This document shows positions 1-12,439 of a stretch of DNA of 64,000 nt, piece after piece; position 1 is the first letter of the stretch; each line of letters begins with the position of its first letter. Location: the NCBI GenBank assembly GCA_949752735.1, contig OX457044.1:16088485-16152484 (forward strand). The letters are read 5' to 3'. The notes beneath the pieces were generated by a model that did no database searches, was not told where the DNA came from, and saw only the letters and a program-made list of their open reading frames with translations. The position numbers and the translations under genes were made by a program. The stretch comes from Lumbricus terrestris. Its lineage: Eukaryota; Annelida; Clitellata; Crassiclitellata; Lumbricidae.

Positions 1-418
1 ATTCGGAGCGAACAATTTCGTCGATCAGCTCCGAATTGTCCGCTCCGAATAGTCGGGACACCCTGTGGCGTGAAAGTGGAGTAATTGGTTGCCTGTCGAG
101 CAGTTGATCCCACGGGAGGAGAAGCGCTTCTGTTGTGGTCCCGTTGTTGCTTTGAATGATTAGTCGCTGTGTTGCTGTCTAAAGGTCAACTGCTGCCTCA
201 GCATAGATGAAGGAGGTGATGACACGTGACCTGCTGGGTATCGCATGACAAGATATGCTGACCAGCCATTGACACGTTGCTCGAAGGCCCGTGAAATTGA
301 AGAAGAGGCTTATCTTATCGTTTAAAGCCAAAATGCACAACTGTAGTTTCTAGCGCATTTATACAAAGCCTTGCAATACAGAAAATTTGTCTGTCATTTT
401 AATGCTTTCAACGAGGAC
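1..418. other. Left-edge unique sequence, no gene seen
   Basis: No recognisable coding exon. Positions 1-10 (ATTCGGAGCG) are the reverse complement of 41-50, and a variant CTCCGAAT unit recurs at 31-38. A similar motif, GCTCCAAATAGTCCGG, lies near 2005-2022 beside the Helitron 3' end. This stretch may therefore be the interior of a Helitron whose 5' end is outside the window; that is inference. Confidence 0.3.
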
Positions 419-1926
419 GCGTGCATAACATTAATAAATGCGTGCATAACATTAATAAATGCGTGCATAACATTAATAAATGCGTGCATAACATTAATAA
501 ATTCGTGCATAACATTAATAAATGCGTGCATAACATTAATAAATTCGTGTATAATATTAATAAATGCGCGCATAACATTAATAAATGCGTGCACAACATT
601 AATAAATGCGTGCATAACATTAATAAATGCGTGCATAACATTAATAAATTCGTGTATAACATTAATAAATGCGTGCACAACATTAATAAATGCGTGCATA
701 ACATTAATAAATTCGTGCATAACATTAATAAATGCGTGCATAACATTAATAAATGCGTGCATAACATTAATAAATGCGTGCATAACATTAATAAATGCGT
801 GCATAACATTAATAAATGCGTGCATAACATTAATAAATGCGTGCATAACATTAATAAATTCGTGCATAACATTAATAAATGCGTGCATAACATTAATAAA
901 TGCGTGCATAACATTAATAAATGCGTGCATAACATTAATAAATGCGTGCATAACATTAATAAATGCGTGCATAACATTAATAAATGCGTGCATAACATTA
1001 ATAAATGCGTGCATAACATTAATAAATGCGTGCACAACATTAATAAATGCGTGCATAACATTAATAAATGCGTGCATAACATTAATAAATGCGTGCATAA
1101 CATTAATAAATGCGTGCATAACATTAATAAATGCGTGCATAACATTAATAAATTCGTGTATAATATTAATAAATGCGTGCATAACATTAATAAATTCGTG
1201 TATAATATTAATAAATGCGCGCATAGCATTAATAAATGCGTGCATAACATTAATAAATGCGTGCATAACATTAATAAATGCGTGCACAACATTAATAAAT
1301 GCGTGCATAACATTAATAAATGCGTGCATAACATTAATAAATTCGTGTATAACATTAATAAATGCGTGCACAACATTAATAAATGCGTGCATAACATTAA
1401 TAAATTCGTGTATAATATTAATAAATGCGCGCATAGCATTAATAAATGCGTGCATAACATTAATAAATGCGCGCATAGCATTAATAAATGCGTGCATAAC
1501 AATAAATGCGTGCATAACATTAATAAATGCGTGCATAACATTAATAAATGCGTGCATAACATTAATAAATGCGTGCATAACATTAATAAATGCGCGCATA
1601 ACATTAATAAATGCGTGCATAACAATAAATGCGTGCATAACATTAATAAATGCGTGCATAACATTAATAAATGCGTGCACAACATTAATAAATGCGTGCA
1701 CAACATTAATAAATGCGTGCATAACATTAATAAATGCGTGCACAACATTAATAAATGCGTGCATAACATTAATAAATTCGTGTATAATATTAATAAATGC
1801 GCGCATAGCATTAATAAATGCGTGCATAACAATAAATGCGTGCGTAACATTAATACATGCGTGCATAACATTAATATATGCGTGCATAACAATAATAAAT
1901 GCGTGCATAACATTAATAAATGCGTG
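419..1926. repeat. 21-bp minisatellite, about 72 copies
   Basis: Head-to-tail units of 21 bp begin GCGTGCATAACATT and end AATAAAT. Variants carry TTCGTGCA, TTCGTGTATAATATT, GCGCGCATAGCATT or CACAAC. Three units lack 3 bp (AACAATAAAT near 1500, 1622 and 1828). A TTCGTGTATAATATT unit is followed by a GCGCGCAT unit near 544, 1195, 1405 and 1775, so blocks of several units were duplicated. Because 21 is a multiple of 3 and the unit lacks stops in several frames, open frames of over 500 codons run through it on both strands; these are not genes. Confidence 0.95.
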
Positions 1927-2111
1927 GAGTGGAGGGGGCTGGGACGAGGAAATTTTCCCGAAGCCCAAATTTTTCGGGTGGCGTACCGGTGGAGGTCGAT
2001 TGTCTGCTCCAAATAGTCCGGAGTGTGGTGTGGTGCTGTGGGTGTGGTGGAGCTGTGGCCGGAGCGGGTCGAATCCTAAATTTTTCGGGCAACGCCGGGT
2101 ACCCCAGCTAG
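1927..2111 (+). mobile_element. Helitron 3' end
   Basis: The block ends CGGGCAACGCCGGGTACC-CCAGCTAG followed by T. This matches the animal Helitron 3' terminus: a short GC-rich hairpin about ten bases before a final CTRR, with insertion before a T. A close copy, including the preceding GAATCCTAA, lies at 50,561-50,602. The adjacent minisatellite fits the habit of Helitron/Helentron elements to carry internal tandem repeats. The 5' TC terminus was not located, so the full extent is unknown. Confidence 0.75.
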
Positions 2112-2470
2112 TTATTCATAAGTTCGACGATAGGCAAATAAATGAGAACATAGCGCACTTAGACTAATACTAATATCTTCTCTCTGACTTGACACACGAC
2201 AAGGGACAATGGAGCTTATCTATTTGTACCCTTCTTCTTTTCCTTCTGGCTAGGATTAATCCCTCGCTGTGGAGGGGTCAGCCACTCGGATCCTTTGTCT
2301 TCATATGTTGTTCTGTCTCCAGCGTCTTCCTTTCTCAGATCAAGAAATTCCATGTCCTGCTGGATATCTGTTCGTACCCATCACCGCCAAATGGATGGAG
2401 TCAGGGAGAGTGACGATGATCGTAGCAATTGATAAGATCGTGTGTTTCTATATATACGAGCATTTGAACT
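2112..2470. other. Unique spacer, no gene recognised
   Basis: Short overlapping open frames occur on both strands at 2189-2472, with no family recognised and no splice context that would make an exon convincing. It lies between the Helitron end and the pogo-like element. Confidence 0.3.
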
Positions 2471-2471
2471 A

Positions 2472-4496
2472 GGGGAGAGCGGGGCTGGTTGCAACACGTG
2501 TTGGTTGCAACACCATCGATATTTCGGCACTACATAATAGCAATTCAAAATTAAGCAAACTATTTTGTAAAGGATACCTTTTAGGCCAATGTGTCCTAAT
2601 TTCTTAGCAGGCAATTGATAATAACTACCGAAAAGTTTAAAAAATCATTTTTGGCAATCGAAAGTAAATTTTTCGGTTTTTTGTTTTTTCGTTCTATAGC
2701 CAAATGTTTTGAAGAAATATTTTTCGGTTAAGTTCTATTAGTTGCACAAGTAATTAAGCTTGAAAATGCATTTGGTCATTTTATTTATAATCAGTGCCGT
2801 CGAAATTTTGTTCCATAACACTGTCTATAGGCATTGCTTCGGGGTTGGTTGCAACATTTGTTTCGGGGATGGTTGCAACATGTTGCAACCAACCCCATAC
2901 ATTTATTTTAATAAGCCGCTTTCATTGCTGGCTTGCCCGTCGCAGTTAGAACATTTTGTATTAAAATATTACAGGCTATATGCATTCTATAAATTGGTAA
3001 ACTGATTGAATTATGTTTAGCCATGTCACATGCTCTAATCAATTGACCTTTGTTGGCCTATTTTTAACCTCTAAACTATCCGCGACGATGAGAAAATGTT
3101 AGCGAAAACTGATTGCGGTTCTGCTATAGTAAAGAAGCAATGATTGTCGGTGTAGAAAAAGAACTCATTGATAGTGGATTAGTGGTGCTAGACTTGGGCT
3201 GTTAAAGTCACAAATTTGATTATTCAACATTGTGGCGGTATATTCAGGAAGTAAATTTGCTTACACCGACTTATCCCGTAGGTAACCAAAATCATTTGCT
3301 GACTATAATATTGCTGATGGTTGGTGTCATGCATTATGGATTATTGTGGAAGCAAGTGAACATGCTGTATTTACCAAAGTGCCACTAACTTTAATATCAA
3401 CTTCCTTTCAATGGTGTGCTATGCCTACCTATGATTGAAAACTGGCTTTCGGGATTTAAGTTGCGCATCAAAGTTCAGTGAACACCAGAGGCTTCGAGTT
3501 TAGAAAGCTTCAATGAAAGTGCTATAAACTCATGATGAAATATATTCGGTTAAACTTTCCAAGCAACTGACGTTTACATTTTACAATCTCGATGAAACCG
3601 TAGTAACCACTGCTCAACGGGTTTTAAAGTTCTGACAAACAGAAGCATAAAGCAGATTGGTGTGTTGACATCCGGTGAAAGAAGACAATTATTAGAGACT
3701 TTGAGGTTTGCACTGGATGTTCGTAGGAATTCTGTGCCTCCATTGTTTTTTGAGCGAGTTAACTTCATGAAACATATTTCTAGATGTTCTGATTGCCAAT
3801 CCTGCGGATGGATGACAAACACAAGCTTCTTCATCTGTAGACTATGAGACGATTTCTTGGGCATATGTAATAAATCAAGTTTACAATATCTTTGGAGTAT
3901 GGTCAACCATAACTCTCACAGTGGAATCGATTCTACATGTCCCTGAAAACAACTCTGACGACTTGGAATAATCCCACATTTTAAATTTAATTTTGAACAT
4001 CATTAGCCCAATTAGGTAGATGTAGCCAGTCCAACTCTATCAGTTCGAGGCCACTGGAGAATATTTATCAAACTTTTCGCATGACGATTATTAGTACAAA
4101 AACATTTTTTTTTGTCTTTTTGATGCTCTCGATGCTCTGAATTTTTGAATTTGTTTAATTATTACATTCTTATAATCTAGATTCAAAGCCAGGCCTCAGT
4201 TAGCTCCAGAGCTACGCAGCATTATTTGAATATCTAGACTACTTTCAATACTGTTGCAACCTTCCCCGAGGGTCGTTGCAACCAACACCGGCCCGGGGCT
4301 GGTTGCAACATTTTGGAGCCCTCTGTTCAGTTAGTTATTGTGGGTACATGCTTGGTCACTGAGATCGGAACTATAGCTTGTTTTGATGCTGAGATATAAA
4401 GGATTCATATGGGCTAAACAGTTTGCAGATAGCTCTAAAGATAAAAATGTTACACATGAAAATGTGAAAAATGTTGCAACCAGCCCCGGTCTCCCC
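2472..4496 (+). mobile_element. Pogo-like DNA transposon with TIRs and TA target duplication
   Basis: The left end GGGGAGAGCGGGGCTGGTTG and the right end are inverted repeats of about 26 bp with one mismatch, flanked by TA on both sides (2470-2471 and 4497-4498). Subterminal copies of GGTTGCAACA and its inverse recur near 2500, 2845, 2870, 2885, 4255, 4280 and 4300. They form a second layer of inverted motifs of the kind that can serve as transposase-binding sites. The interior holds a decayed DDE transposase on the plus strand. TA duplication and the transposase type agree with the pogo branch of Tc1/mariner. The element is inactive. Confidence 0.75.
3437..3960 (+). pseudogene. Pogo/CENP-B-type DDE transposase remnant
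   Basis: Translating across three frame changes gives ENWLSGFKLRIKVQ and TPEASSL (3437-3502, with an in-frame stop), FYNLDETVV around the first catalytic Asp (3579-3605), IKQIGVLTSGERRQ (from about 3644), then VPPLFF, GWMT and NHNSH (to about 3919). The order matches the pogo/Jerky/Tigger DDE domain, where the family normally shows NxDE, a TSAERG-like block, PPMF, GW and LDNHxSH. The position that should be the second catalytic Asp, just before NHNSH, reads GTC (Val) at 3902-3904. Stops and frameshifts make it non-functional. The N-terminal helix-turn-helix was not clearly recovered. Confidence 0.7.
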
Positions 4497-5439
4497 TACT
4501 TTGCACCTGTCGTTAAGGGAATATACCCATGCCGAGCAGGCCACCGATAGGAATCTATACACGATCACATGACCACTTTGGAAGTAGATCACACAAAAAC
4601 GCTACACTGTAAATCCTCAGAACGCCTGACGCATCCGGCAGCACACTTGAAGCGTTCTATAAACTAACACGGGTGTACAGAAACATTCACGCATGTGTTC
4701 AATATGTAAACGGTTGTGTTAAAGACGCGTTCAAGTTACAGACATCATAGGATTTGTGTGTAAGCTTATAGGAAGACTGTCACACAATAATGATGGCGCA
4801 ATATAACGACCAAGCTCGACGAGTAGGCCTGCAGGCTACAGTCTACTGAAGTGTTGTATGAACACTTAATAAAAAACCAATAATAACATGTAAATGACAT
4901 GAATAATTCCTTTTAATTTTAATTTCTGCAGCTTTGTAAAAGTACACTGGGCTATTATGCATGTAGTCGTGTTGCGGCTGCGTAGACTATTTTGAACACC
5001 GGCGTTCAATTTCAGTACGCGTCTCGCCACGATATTTCAACGCGCGCGTTCAGCTTTTGAACGCAATGCAAATATGACGTCATGGGTTGTATAATCTCGA
5101 ATAGAATAGTCAATAATAAATTACATTGGTGACCGCTAATTTAGGTCAAAGTCTCTACCAAACCCACACGTTATATAATATATTATTTTACGAAACTGAG
5201 ATTATGATAATGATCTTATGTTTTGGTTTGTTTAGAATATTTTCAACAATTTTCCATCAAAGCACGACCGAATGTTCATGAATATTAATGAGTATGTATG
5301 CTCGACCCACATTCGAATTTCGATGTGTTGGCGGTTGAATGTTTTGAATTATTATGATTATATTATTACTGCTTAGACGGTCTTATTTTCACCGAAATTG
5401 TGGAAAATGTAGGCCTATCGTTTAGCAGGTTCATTTTGT

Positions 5440-5513
5440 GTATTAAATTTCTGTAAACTATGCAGATATAATTTATGAGTATGTCTCCTATATCTGCATA
5501 GTTTTTTTAATAC
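5440..5513. other. Strong hairpin (imperfect palindrome)
   Basis: AAACTATGCAGATATA at 5455-5470 is perfectly inverted at 5489-5504 around an 18-nt loop. GTATTAAA at 5440-5447 extends the stem with a partner at 5506-5513 after a bulge. The size is compatible with a small-RNA precursor, but a palindromic AT-rich relic is equally likely. Confidence 0.45.
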
Positions 5514-8433
5514 GCTATTGTCCCGTTGTTTCTTGTAATCATCGCAACTTCTGTCTCATTTTCACTGATATTTTCACTGCTAGGCTAATTAACGCATTTA
5601 GCAGTGGCCATGTAATAATTGTTTTCGAAGTGACTCTGGTTTTGGGGACCAATTTATGCTATACTTACATTTCATTTATTTTTTTCTACTGATTTTTCAC
5701 TATTGTCATTCTTCTCACACTTTGTAATTCAGTAGCAACATAGAGGCCGATTTTAGTTGCATTTCAGTGGCAAAATTTTGGCATTGAATTTCAGGAAGTG
5801 AACAATATAATTATAATGATGATTAATTTAAATCTGGGCATGCCTTGGGTGTGTATGCCTAGTTATACAATGATTATGCATAAATGCTATTTTTTGCCAG
5901 AAATTTTTAGATTTTGTTGTTATGAAATGTATAGTATAAGAGTTATTTTTGAATATTGCCTGTCCTCAAAGGGTTGATACTTTTTATTGGTTTAATAATA
6001 ATAAGGTCTTGTTGATTAACATTATTGTGGTTTTTGTTTGAGTTCAGGTTTATCATGTGTATTGAACATGCCAGAACAATCACAGTGGGTCTGTGGCCTT
6101 CAAGAGATGGATAATTGCTGCTGTTCTTGAGTACATTGCAAAAGTGATATTCAAAAGGAGGTAATTGCTGTTTTTTATGTTCTCATTTTAGTTAACATGC
6201 TTCTGAGAGAATTTGGGGAATTGTAGCTTTAATAATTCTCATATAATTAATTGTGTTTCTGGTTTCTTTACAAATTAGGAAATGTGATACTGAAATTATT
6301 AGAGTTCATTATTAAATGTTTGCTGTTAGGTTATATCGAAAAGTCTCTTTAAAGCACATGAAGTTCAATATCTCCATTTAGCCAAATGGCAAGCCTGGAC
6401 CGGGTTTTGAGCTTTGCGGCATGCTTCATTGGCATTTGGTAGCAGCCTTGGTAAAGTGTGGTCACCAGGATGGGTCAGAGAGCTGGGCCTATGCTGGCTG
6501 ACATAATTATCCAAGGACCTTGTCCCCTAAGCTCGATTCATGGAAAAGGGTTCTTGATTCCTTTACTTGTACCGCAACTATGGAGTTTGATTCTTTTGTG
6601 ATTTATAAAGTCCAGTGGCTTGGAATGACTTTCCTTTTGAGCTATGGATACACCCTGGGTCTCTATCTGAAATCCTCCACATCAAACTTTAGACTGTTTT
6701 TGTGCACTTTGAAGTGATGAATGCTCCTGAGTAATTTTCTTCTAGGAGCTCTTTAAGTATTTAGCACTGAATGAATATAGTATAGTATATGGTTTCTTTT
6801 TGTGTATATATTGTGCTGGTCGAATGTTGCCCGTTGTGGAGTTCATGGAGCAGCAGACATCTTTCAGCCGGGATGGTAGGAAGGAGAAAGGCAGGCGTTT
6901 ACAACTTCGTCTGTTATAGGTGTGCTAACATCAGATTCAGAAATGTTGCTGTATAGTTCAATTTTTATCACAATTTCAAATTGCTATTAATTTACATGAA
7001 ATGCAAGGATCAATTCAATGTGCCATGGCTAAAATGAATAGTATATAACATTGAAATTACTTTTGAATGAAATCTCTTTTCAAATTTACAATTTTTATGG
7101 CAGTCTATAATTAGTTGAATAATCATTTCGTTTTAAAAGCAAAAATTGACAAATGAACTATACTAAAGTTGATATTTATTTTTGTAGCCAATCTCTCCTA
7201 TAAAATTATATCTAATCTGTAACACATGAGTGACTGTATGCTGCCTTCTGCCTGTGTAGTATCGGTAATTTAGAATACTGTGCATTTTGTTTCAGAACAG
7301 TGTAGACTGCGCTGTGGTGCATTCTTTAGAAACAGCAGAAAATGACCGTTGAGTAGTTGACTTTTCATCGTGAGGGACACAGTGGTGGTTAAAGTGCCAA
7401 AGCCTGATAGTCTGAGTGCAACCCTGCAGATGCTTCTTTCATACTATGTTTTCGACCTGGAACATCCTAGAGTTTATGCTTATTTTTAAAGATAATTAAT
7501 CTCTATAGTATATTAATCTCTCTGGCAATTGGTGAGTCTTATATGAAGGACACCAGCAAGCGGTGGAAATTTCTCGTTTAAAAAAACTGCGTGATGTTAT
7601 GGACAGTTTACCGGAGTCATTATCTGACAATTAATCTTGTCTTTATCTGTGACACTATAGCACAAGCTAAAAACAACCATTTTGTCTGGATTTTCAGTGT
7701 GCCCAAGTTAAATGTGAAACTGTAATATAGCTTTGCAATAGTTAATTTCCAGTTAATGTAGGACATGTATAGTTCGATTTTCTGTTGGAATTGCATGTAT
7801 GGTTTAACATTTTTCATCAGCATTTGAATTTAAATTTAAATATCGTTGAGACATGCTTTTGAGTCTTGCACACATATTATGTGATATTCGAAAGGAGGGA
7901 GGAGTCATGTAAATGTGTACTGGAATGTTTGTGATTATTGTCAGTGTCAATACCTTTGCAATATTTTTCTAGTTAATTTGGGACTTCACATTTTAGTTGT
8001 ATTCCCTGTTGGAATTGCCTGTATGGCCTAATATTTTTGATTATCATTTGAATTTAACTTTTAATACCCCTTAAAACTTGCTTATGGGTCTTGCACATAT
8101 GTACACTGTGTTGGGATAAATCCTAGCCCTTTTTGTAAATATTAAAATAAATAGCAACTTTTATCGATTTCTAAAATTCCAATTCCATTTTGATCGTGAC
8201 ATACTTAGTTAATACTTGGTCCAATTTAAAAGCTAAGGTCGTAGAGTATGACGTTATCATGAGTCATTTGCATCAAGCTTCGAAAGTTCAGGACAATATG
8301 CAAAAATTATCAAAATTTCCATACTATTCTAAAATATTATTTATTTATAGTTAATGTTGGCTTAATTTTAAATTTAAATGATATAGACTGCAATGTGTGT
8401 ACATAGAGCCCACCTTCGGCATAAAGGAATAGG

Positions 8434-8434
<1 letters not shown>

Positions 8435-8467
<33 letters not shown>
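8435..8467. repeat. (TTGC)n microsatellite
   Basis: About eight tandem TTGC units. They give a short Leu-Ala-Cys-Leu open frame on the plus strand that is not a gene. Confidence 0.9.
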
Positions 8468-8808
8468 GTTCTGTCAAGTCCATCGCTCGACGTTTCTCAA
8501 AAGCATTTCAGGTCAATGTTGCTCTTGTCAATTTCATGTACGGAAGTTTTTTAAATGCCAATCTCGCAGAATATTTCTCTTACCATTATATGTGACTGTG
8601 GATATATATATAATCTGCAAATGAGCAAGGTCGATACAAAGTGGACAAGTGGTGAGGGGATGTCAAAAGCAGTTATAACTTTTTGCGACCATCACTGACG
8701 TATATGACCAATAATTGTACAGTTGCATTGATTCAATTATAAGTCTCATATTATTACTTTTATGTTATAGCTGTGATGATTATTACGTGCACATGCAGTA
8801 AAGTTATA

Positions 8809-8850
8809 ATATTTTATATATAATATTATATATATAACAATATTATATAT
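8809..8850. repeat. AT-only palindromic tract
   Basis: Alternating ATATT/AATAT runs form overlapping palindromes inside the AT-rich candidate element. Confidence 0.7.
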
Positions 8851-9229
8851 GTAGTACTAATTATTGTCTGCTGTTGGTATTTTATTTAGATTTTTGCTGT
8901 TTCATTCTGTTACAAACTCCTTTTTTTCATGCACCTCTATAGACGCTCACATACATGTAGTATAATTTATTATATGCTTAATTTTACCATTTATTCCTTT
9001 TATACATTGCATAACGGGCAATTGATTTTTTAGAGTAATCAATTTGATTTGATAATTATGTTGGCTTAAATTTTGGACTTCATTGTAAAAAATGCTTTCA
9101 TTATAATATTATTGTAAATATCATTTGTGTTATGATGTTATCTCTTTACTGAGAAAATTTGGGTTCAAAACAAGCATTGATAGGTTGTCAACACTATAGT
9201 GTCGATGAAGTGCACATTATTGTGTTCTG

Positions 9230-9735
9230 TTCATGAACACTGGTGTTCAGAGTAGGTTTTGAATGCCCCGACGCGTTCTGTAAGTGTTACAATTACGCGT
9301 TTATAATTTGCCCACGTAATGTGTTTAATAGTAGAACACCTATCAGGTGTTTAAAACCGTAGCACTAGTGTTCAAAGATATAATACTGGCGTTAACATTA
9401 GAAACGCTGGACGCGTTCTATTAGTGACGCATAGAGTGTTCAATAAGTTCATGCTAGCGTTAACATCAGAAACGCCTAACGCGTTCCATTAGCGACACGT
9501 AGGGTGTTCAAAATATAACACTAACGTTAACATTTGGAACGCCGGACGCGTTCTCTTAGACGCATAAGGTGTTCAGAAATGTAATGCTACCGTTAACATT
9601 GGAAACGTCGGACGCGTTCGCTTAAAGACACATAAGGTGTTCAAAAATGTAACGCTAACGTTAACATTTAATACGCCCGGACGCGTTCTGTAAGTGTTAC
9701 AATTACGCGTTTAAAAATGTGTTCAGATTGTGAAC
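9230..9735. repeat. Degenerate minisatellite, about 68-bp unit
   Basis: CGTTAACATT recurs at about 68-70 bp spacing (near 9390, 9458, 9522, 9590 and 9658), each followed by a GGACGCGTTC-type box and then GGTGTTCA. Five to six diverged copies make up the subterminal region of the candidate CACTA-like element. They contain dense GTTAAC and ACGCGT palindromes. Confidence 0.7.
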
Positions 9736-9753
9736 GCCCGGCTTTAGAGTGTA

Positions 9754-10760
9754 GAGTCGCAAGTAATATATTGAGTCACGATTAGATCTAAATGTTGCAC
9801 TGCCTTAGAAGCACTTCAATAATTCATAATTGCTAATCTTTCATATTAATTTTTGTAATAATTACAATTATAGACTATGTATAATTGAACACCGCCACAA
9901 TACCTTACAAGGATTTGTGCCTCTCACATAATAGGCGCAGCAATCTATTATTTTACGCTGAGCTTTTAAGATGACATGTGCACTTGGCGCTGAAAATTAC
10001 AATATATTTCTATAGCGCCCGCAAACGCGAAATCGTGGGAACCACGCTATCACTGGTGCTCAAGCAAAACAGAGACTTTGATAAGCAGGAATCAAAATAC
10101 AAAATTCGGTACATAGTCGTAGATAGTCAGACGGCTAAGATGGATGATATTTAGAGTTTCAACAGCAAGGGTAGTCGGGATAGTGGAGGAACCAGGAAAC
10201 GATTTTAAGTCGCAAATATATTCTATAGCTTATCTCCTAAAGAGTCGTGGCTCTTGTCGAATATATCGGAGATTTACATTTAGATTTAGCCTACGTAAAA
10301 TAAATTACACATGTAAACACGCGACGTATTTTTCTACCGCCAGAAACAGAACAAGAATTTTTAAGTCGCAAATTTTCTACCACATAGGGCATGTGCTATG
10401 TCTGCTAGAGATCATGCAAGACTCAAATACATACATGATTCATAGCTTCCTCGCCCATCACAGTATCAAAAGTCGTGTATGAATAATTTCAGGAGCATCT
10501 AAGTGGAAAAAACCGTTTGACGGGTCTCTACAGGAAGGGAATACAACGCTGTCTGTTTAGTTACCATGGAGATTAAATATGTAGTAATAGCCTACAATAC
10601 TTTGTATTGCGCCAAACGGACGACTAGGAGAAAGCGATTGAGAGCTGACCCGTGGCAAAAATAAGCGGTTATAACCAGAGATAGAAATATAGAGACAGAC
10701 CCGCGCCTCAGATTCACATTTTGGTGTGACCTTGCGCGCGTAATAAATTTATGTAATAAT
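9754..10760. other. Unique sequence, no gene recognised
   Basis: A 112-codon open frame runs at 10,144-10,482 on the plus strand. Its translation is basic and Ser/Tyr-rich with no motif I recognise, and it lacks clear splice or polyadenylation context. I do not call it a gene. Confidence 0.3.
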
Positions 10761-11429
<669 letters not shown>

Positions 11430-11469
11430 TGCGGCAGAGGAAATTGCGTAGGCCGAAAAGAGCGTGGGA

Positions 11470-11617
11470 GAAAAAAAGAAGAAGAAGAAGAAGAAGAAGA
11501 AGAAAAAGAAGACGAAGAAAAAGAGGAAGAAGACGAGGAGGAGGAGGAGGAGAAGAAGGAGAAGAAGAAGAAGATGATGATGAAGAAGAAGAAGAAGAAG
11601 AAGAAGAAGAAGAAGAA

Positions 11618-11648
<31 letters not shown>

Positions 11649-11757
11649 AAGAAGAAGAAGAAGACGAGGAGGAGGAGGAGGAGGAGAAGAAGAAGAAGAA
11701 GAAGAAGAAGAAGAAGAAGAAGAAGAAGAAGAAGGAGGAGGAGGAGGAGGAAAAAAG
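11470..11757. repeat. (GAA)n/(GGA)n polypurine tract
   Basis: Nearly continuous purines on the plus strand: AAG/GAA triplets with interspersed GAGGAG, plus an (AAAG)n patch near 11,622-11,648. Poly-Glu, poly-Lys and poly-Arg frames result; none is a gene. Confidence 0.95.
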
Positions 11758-12299
11758 TAGTAGCAGAAATCGAAGAACAGTCAAGTTACTAAGACGAAAC
11801 ATTTTGCGAAATAACAAGAAGAAGATAAGGAGGACACTGTAAAAATTTAATAAGAAAAACATGTTATATGGAAAAGCGCTAAGAAGACGACGACGACGAA
11901 GAAGTATAGCAAAGACGAGAGAAAAATAATAAGATAAATGGTCTTGATGCGACGTGACCTTACCGTTGATGGAAAGAGGAACGAAGAGCAGATAGATGAG
12001 ACGAACGATGTCTCCAATTCCCGTCAAAGACCCGACGCCACATCCGCCGCCGCCGCTGCTGCTGCCGCCTAGTGACCGTCTCGTGCGAAACGCCATCAGT
12101 CACTTCATAGCATTTCCCCCTCTACACTCTACAGTTCCGCAATGCAAAAAGTCTGTTACTCTGTGCAGCGTTCACGTGTGGACGGACGGACGACCGTTCC
12201 AAGCGACGTCCTATTCCAATGTGCGAGATGAAAAGCCAGTCCTTCTCTTCAGCAACCGACGCCTCTTTACCTCCACCATCACCATCAACACTAAACAGC

Positions 12300-12304
<5 letters not shown>

Positions 12305-12334
<30 letters not shown>
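12305..12334. repeat. (CTG)10 microsatellite
   Basis: Ten uninterrupted CTG triplets, reading as polyGln on the minus strand in the candidate exon frame. Confidence 0.95.
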
Positions 12335-12396
12335 AGAATGAGCGACGTCGTCTATGTGGTGCGCATGTCGTCTGCTAGCAGATGCCTCGAGTCGAC

Positions 12397-12397
<1 letters not shown>

Positions 12398-12437
<40 letters not shown>

Positions 12438-12439
12438 TG
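12398..12439. repeat. (CTG)n microsatellite
   Basis: Fourteen triplets with one TTG interruption near the right end, in the same minus-strand Gln frame as the previous run. Confidence 0.95.

Larger units (their letters stand above)
4605..9751. mobile_element. Candidate non-autonomous element with CACTA-like ends
   Basis: The left end reads CACTGTAAATCC; the reverse complement of the right end reads CACTCTAAAGCC. Both are flanked by TA (4603-4604 and 9752-9753), and both subterminal regions are rich in GAACGCG/CGCGTTC motifs. The right side carries a tandem array of about 68-bp units. The 5-kb interior is AT-rich and I recognise no transposase in it; open frames are all under about 70 codons. 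The short, imperfect TIR makes the pairing uncertain, and the two ends could belong to different copies. Confidence 0.35.

Noticed and set aside
419..1926. CRISPR array
   Set aside because: Units are contiguous with no spacers, and the DNA is eukaryotic.
371..2167. Open frames of 500-600 codons with ACITLIN or HNINKCV repeats on both strands
   Set aside because: They arise because the 21-bp minisatellite unit is a multiple of three and lacks stops. Equal-length frames exist in several phases and on both strands.
2189..2472. Short overlapping frames as exons
   Set aside because: Both strands are equally open and neither shows a family motif.
10144..10482. 112-codon frame as a small gene
   Set aside because: No recognisable motif, composition like the surrounding AT-rich DNA, and no splice or polyadenylation signal placed to support it.
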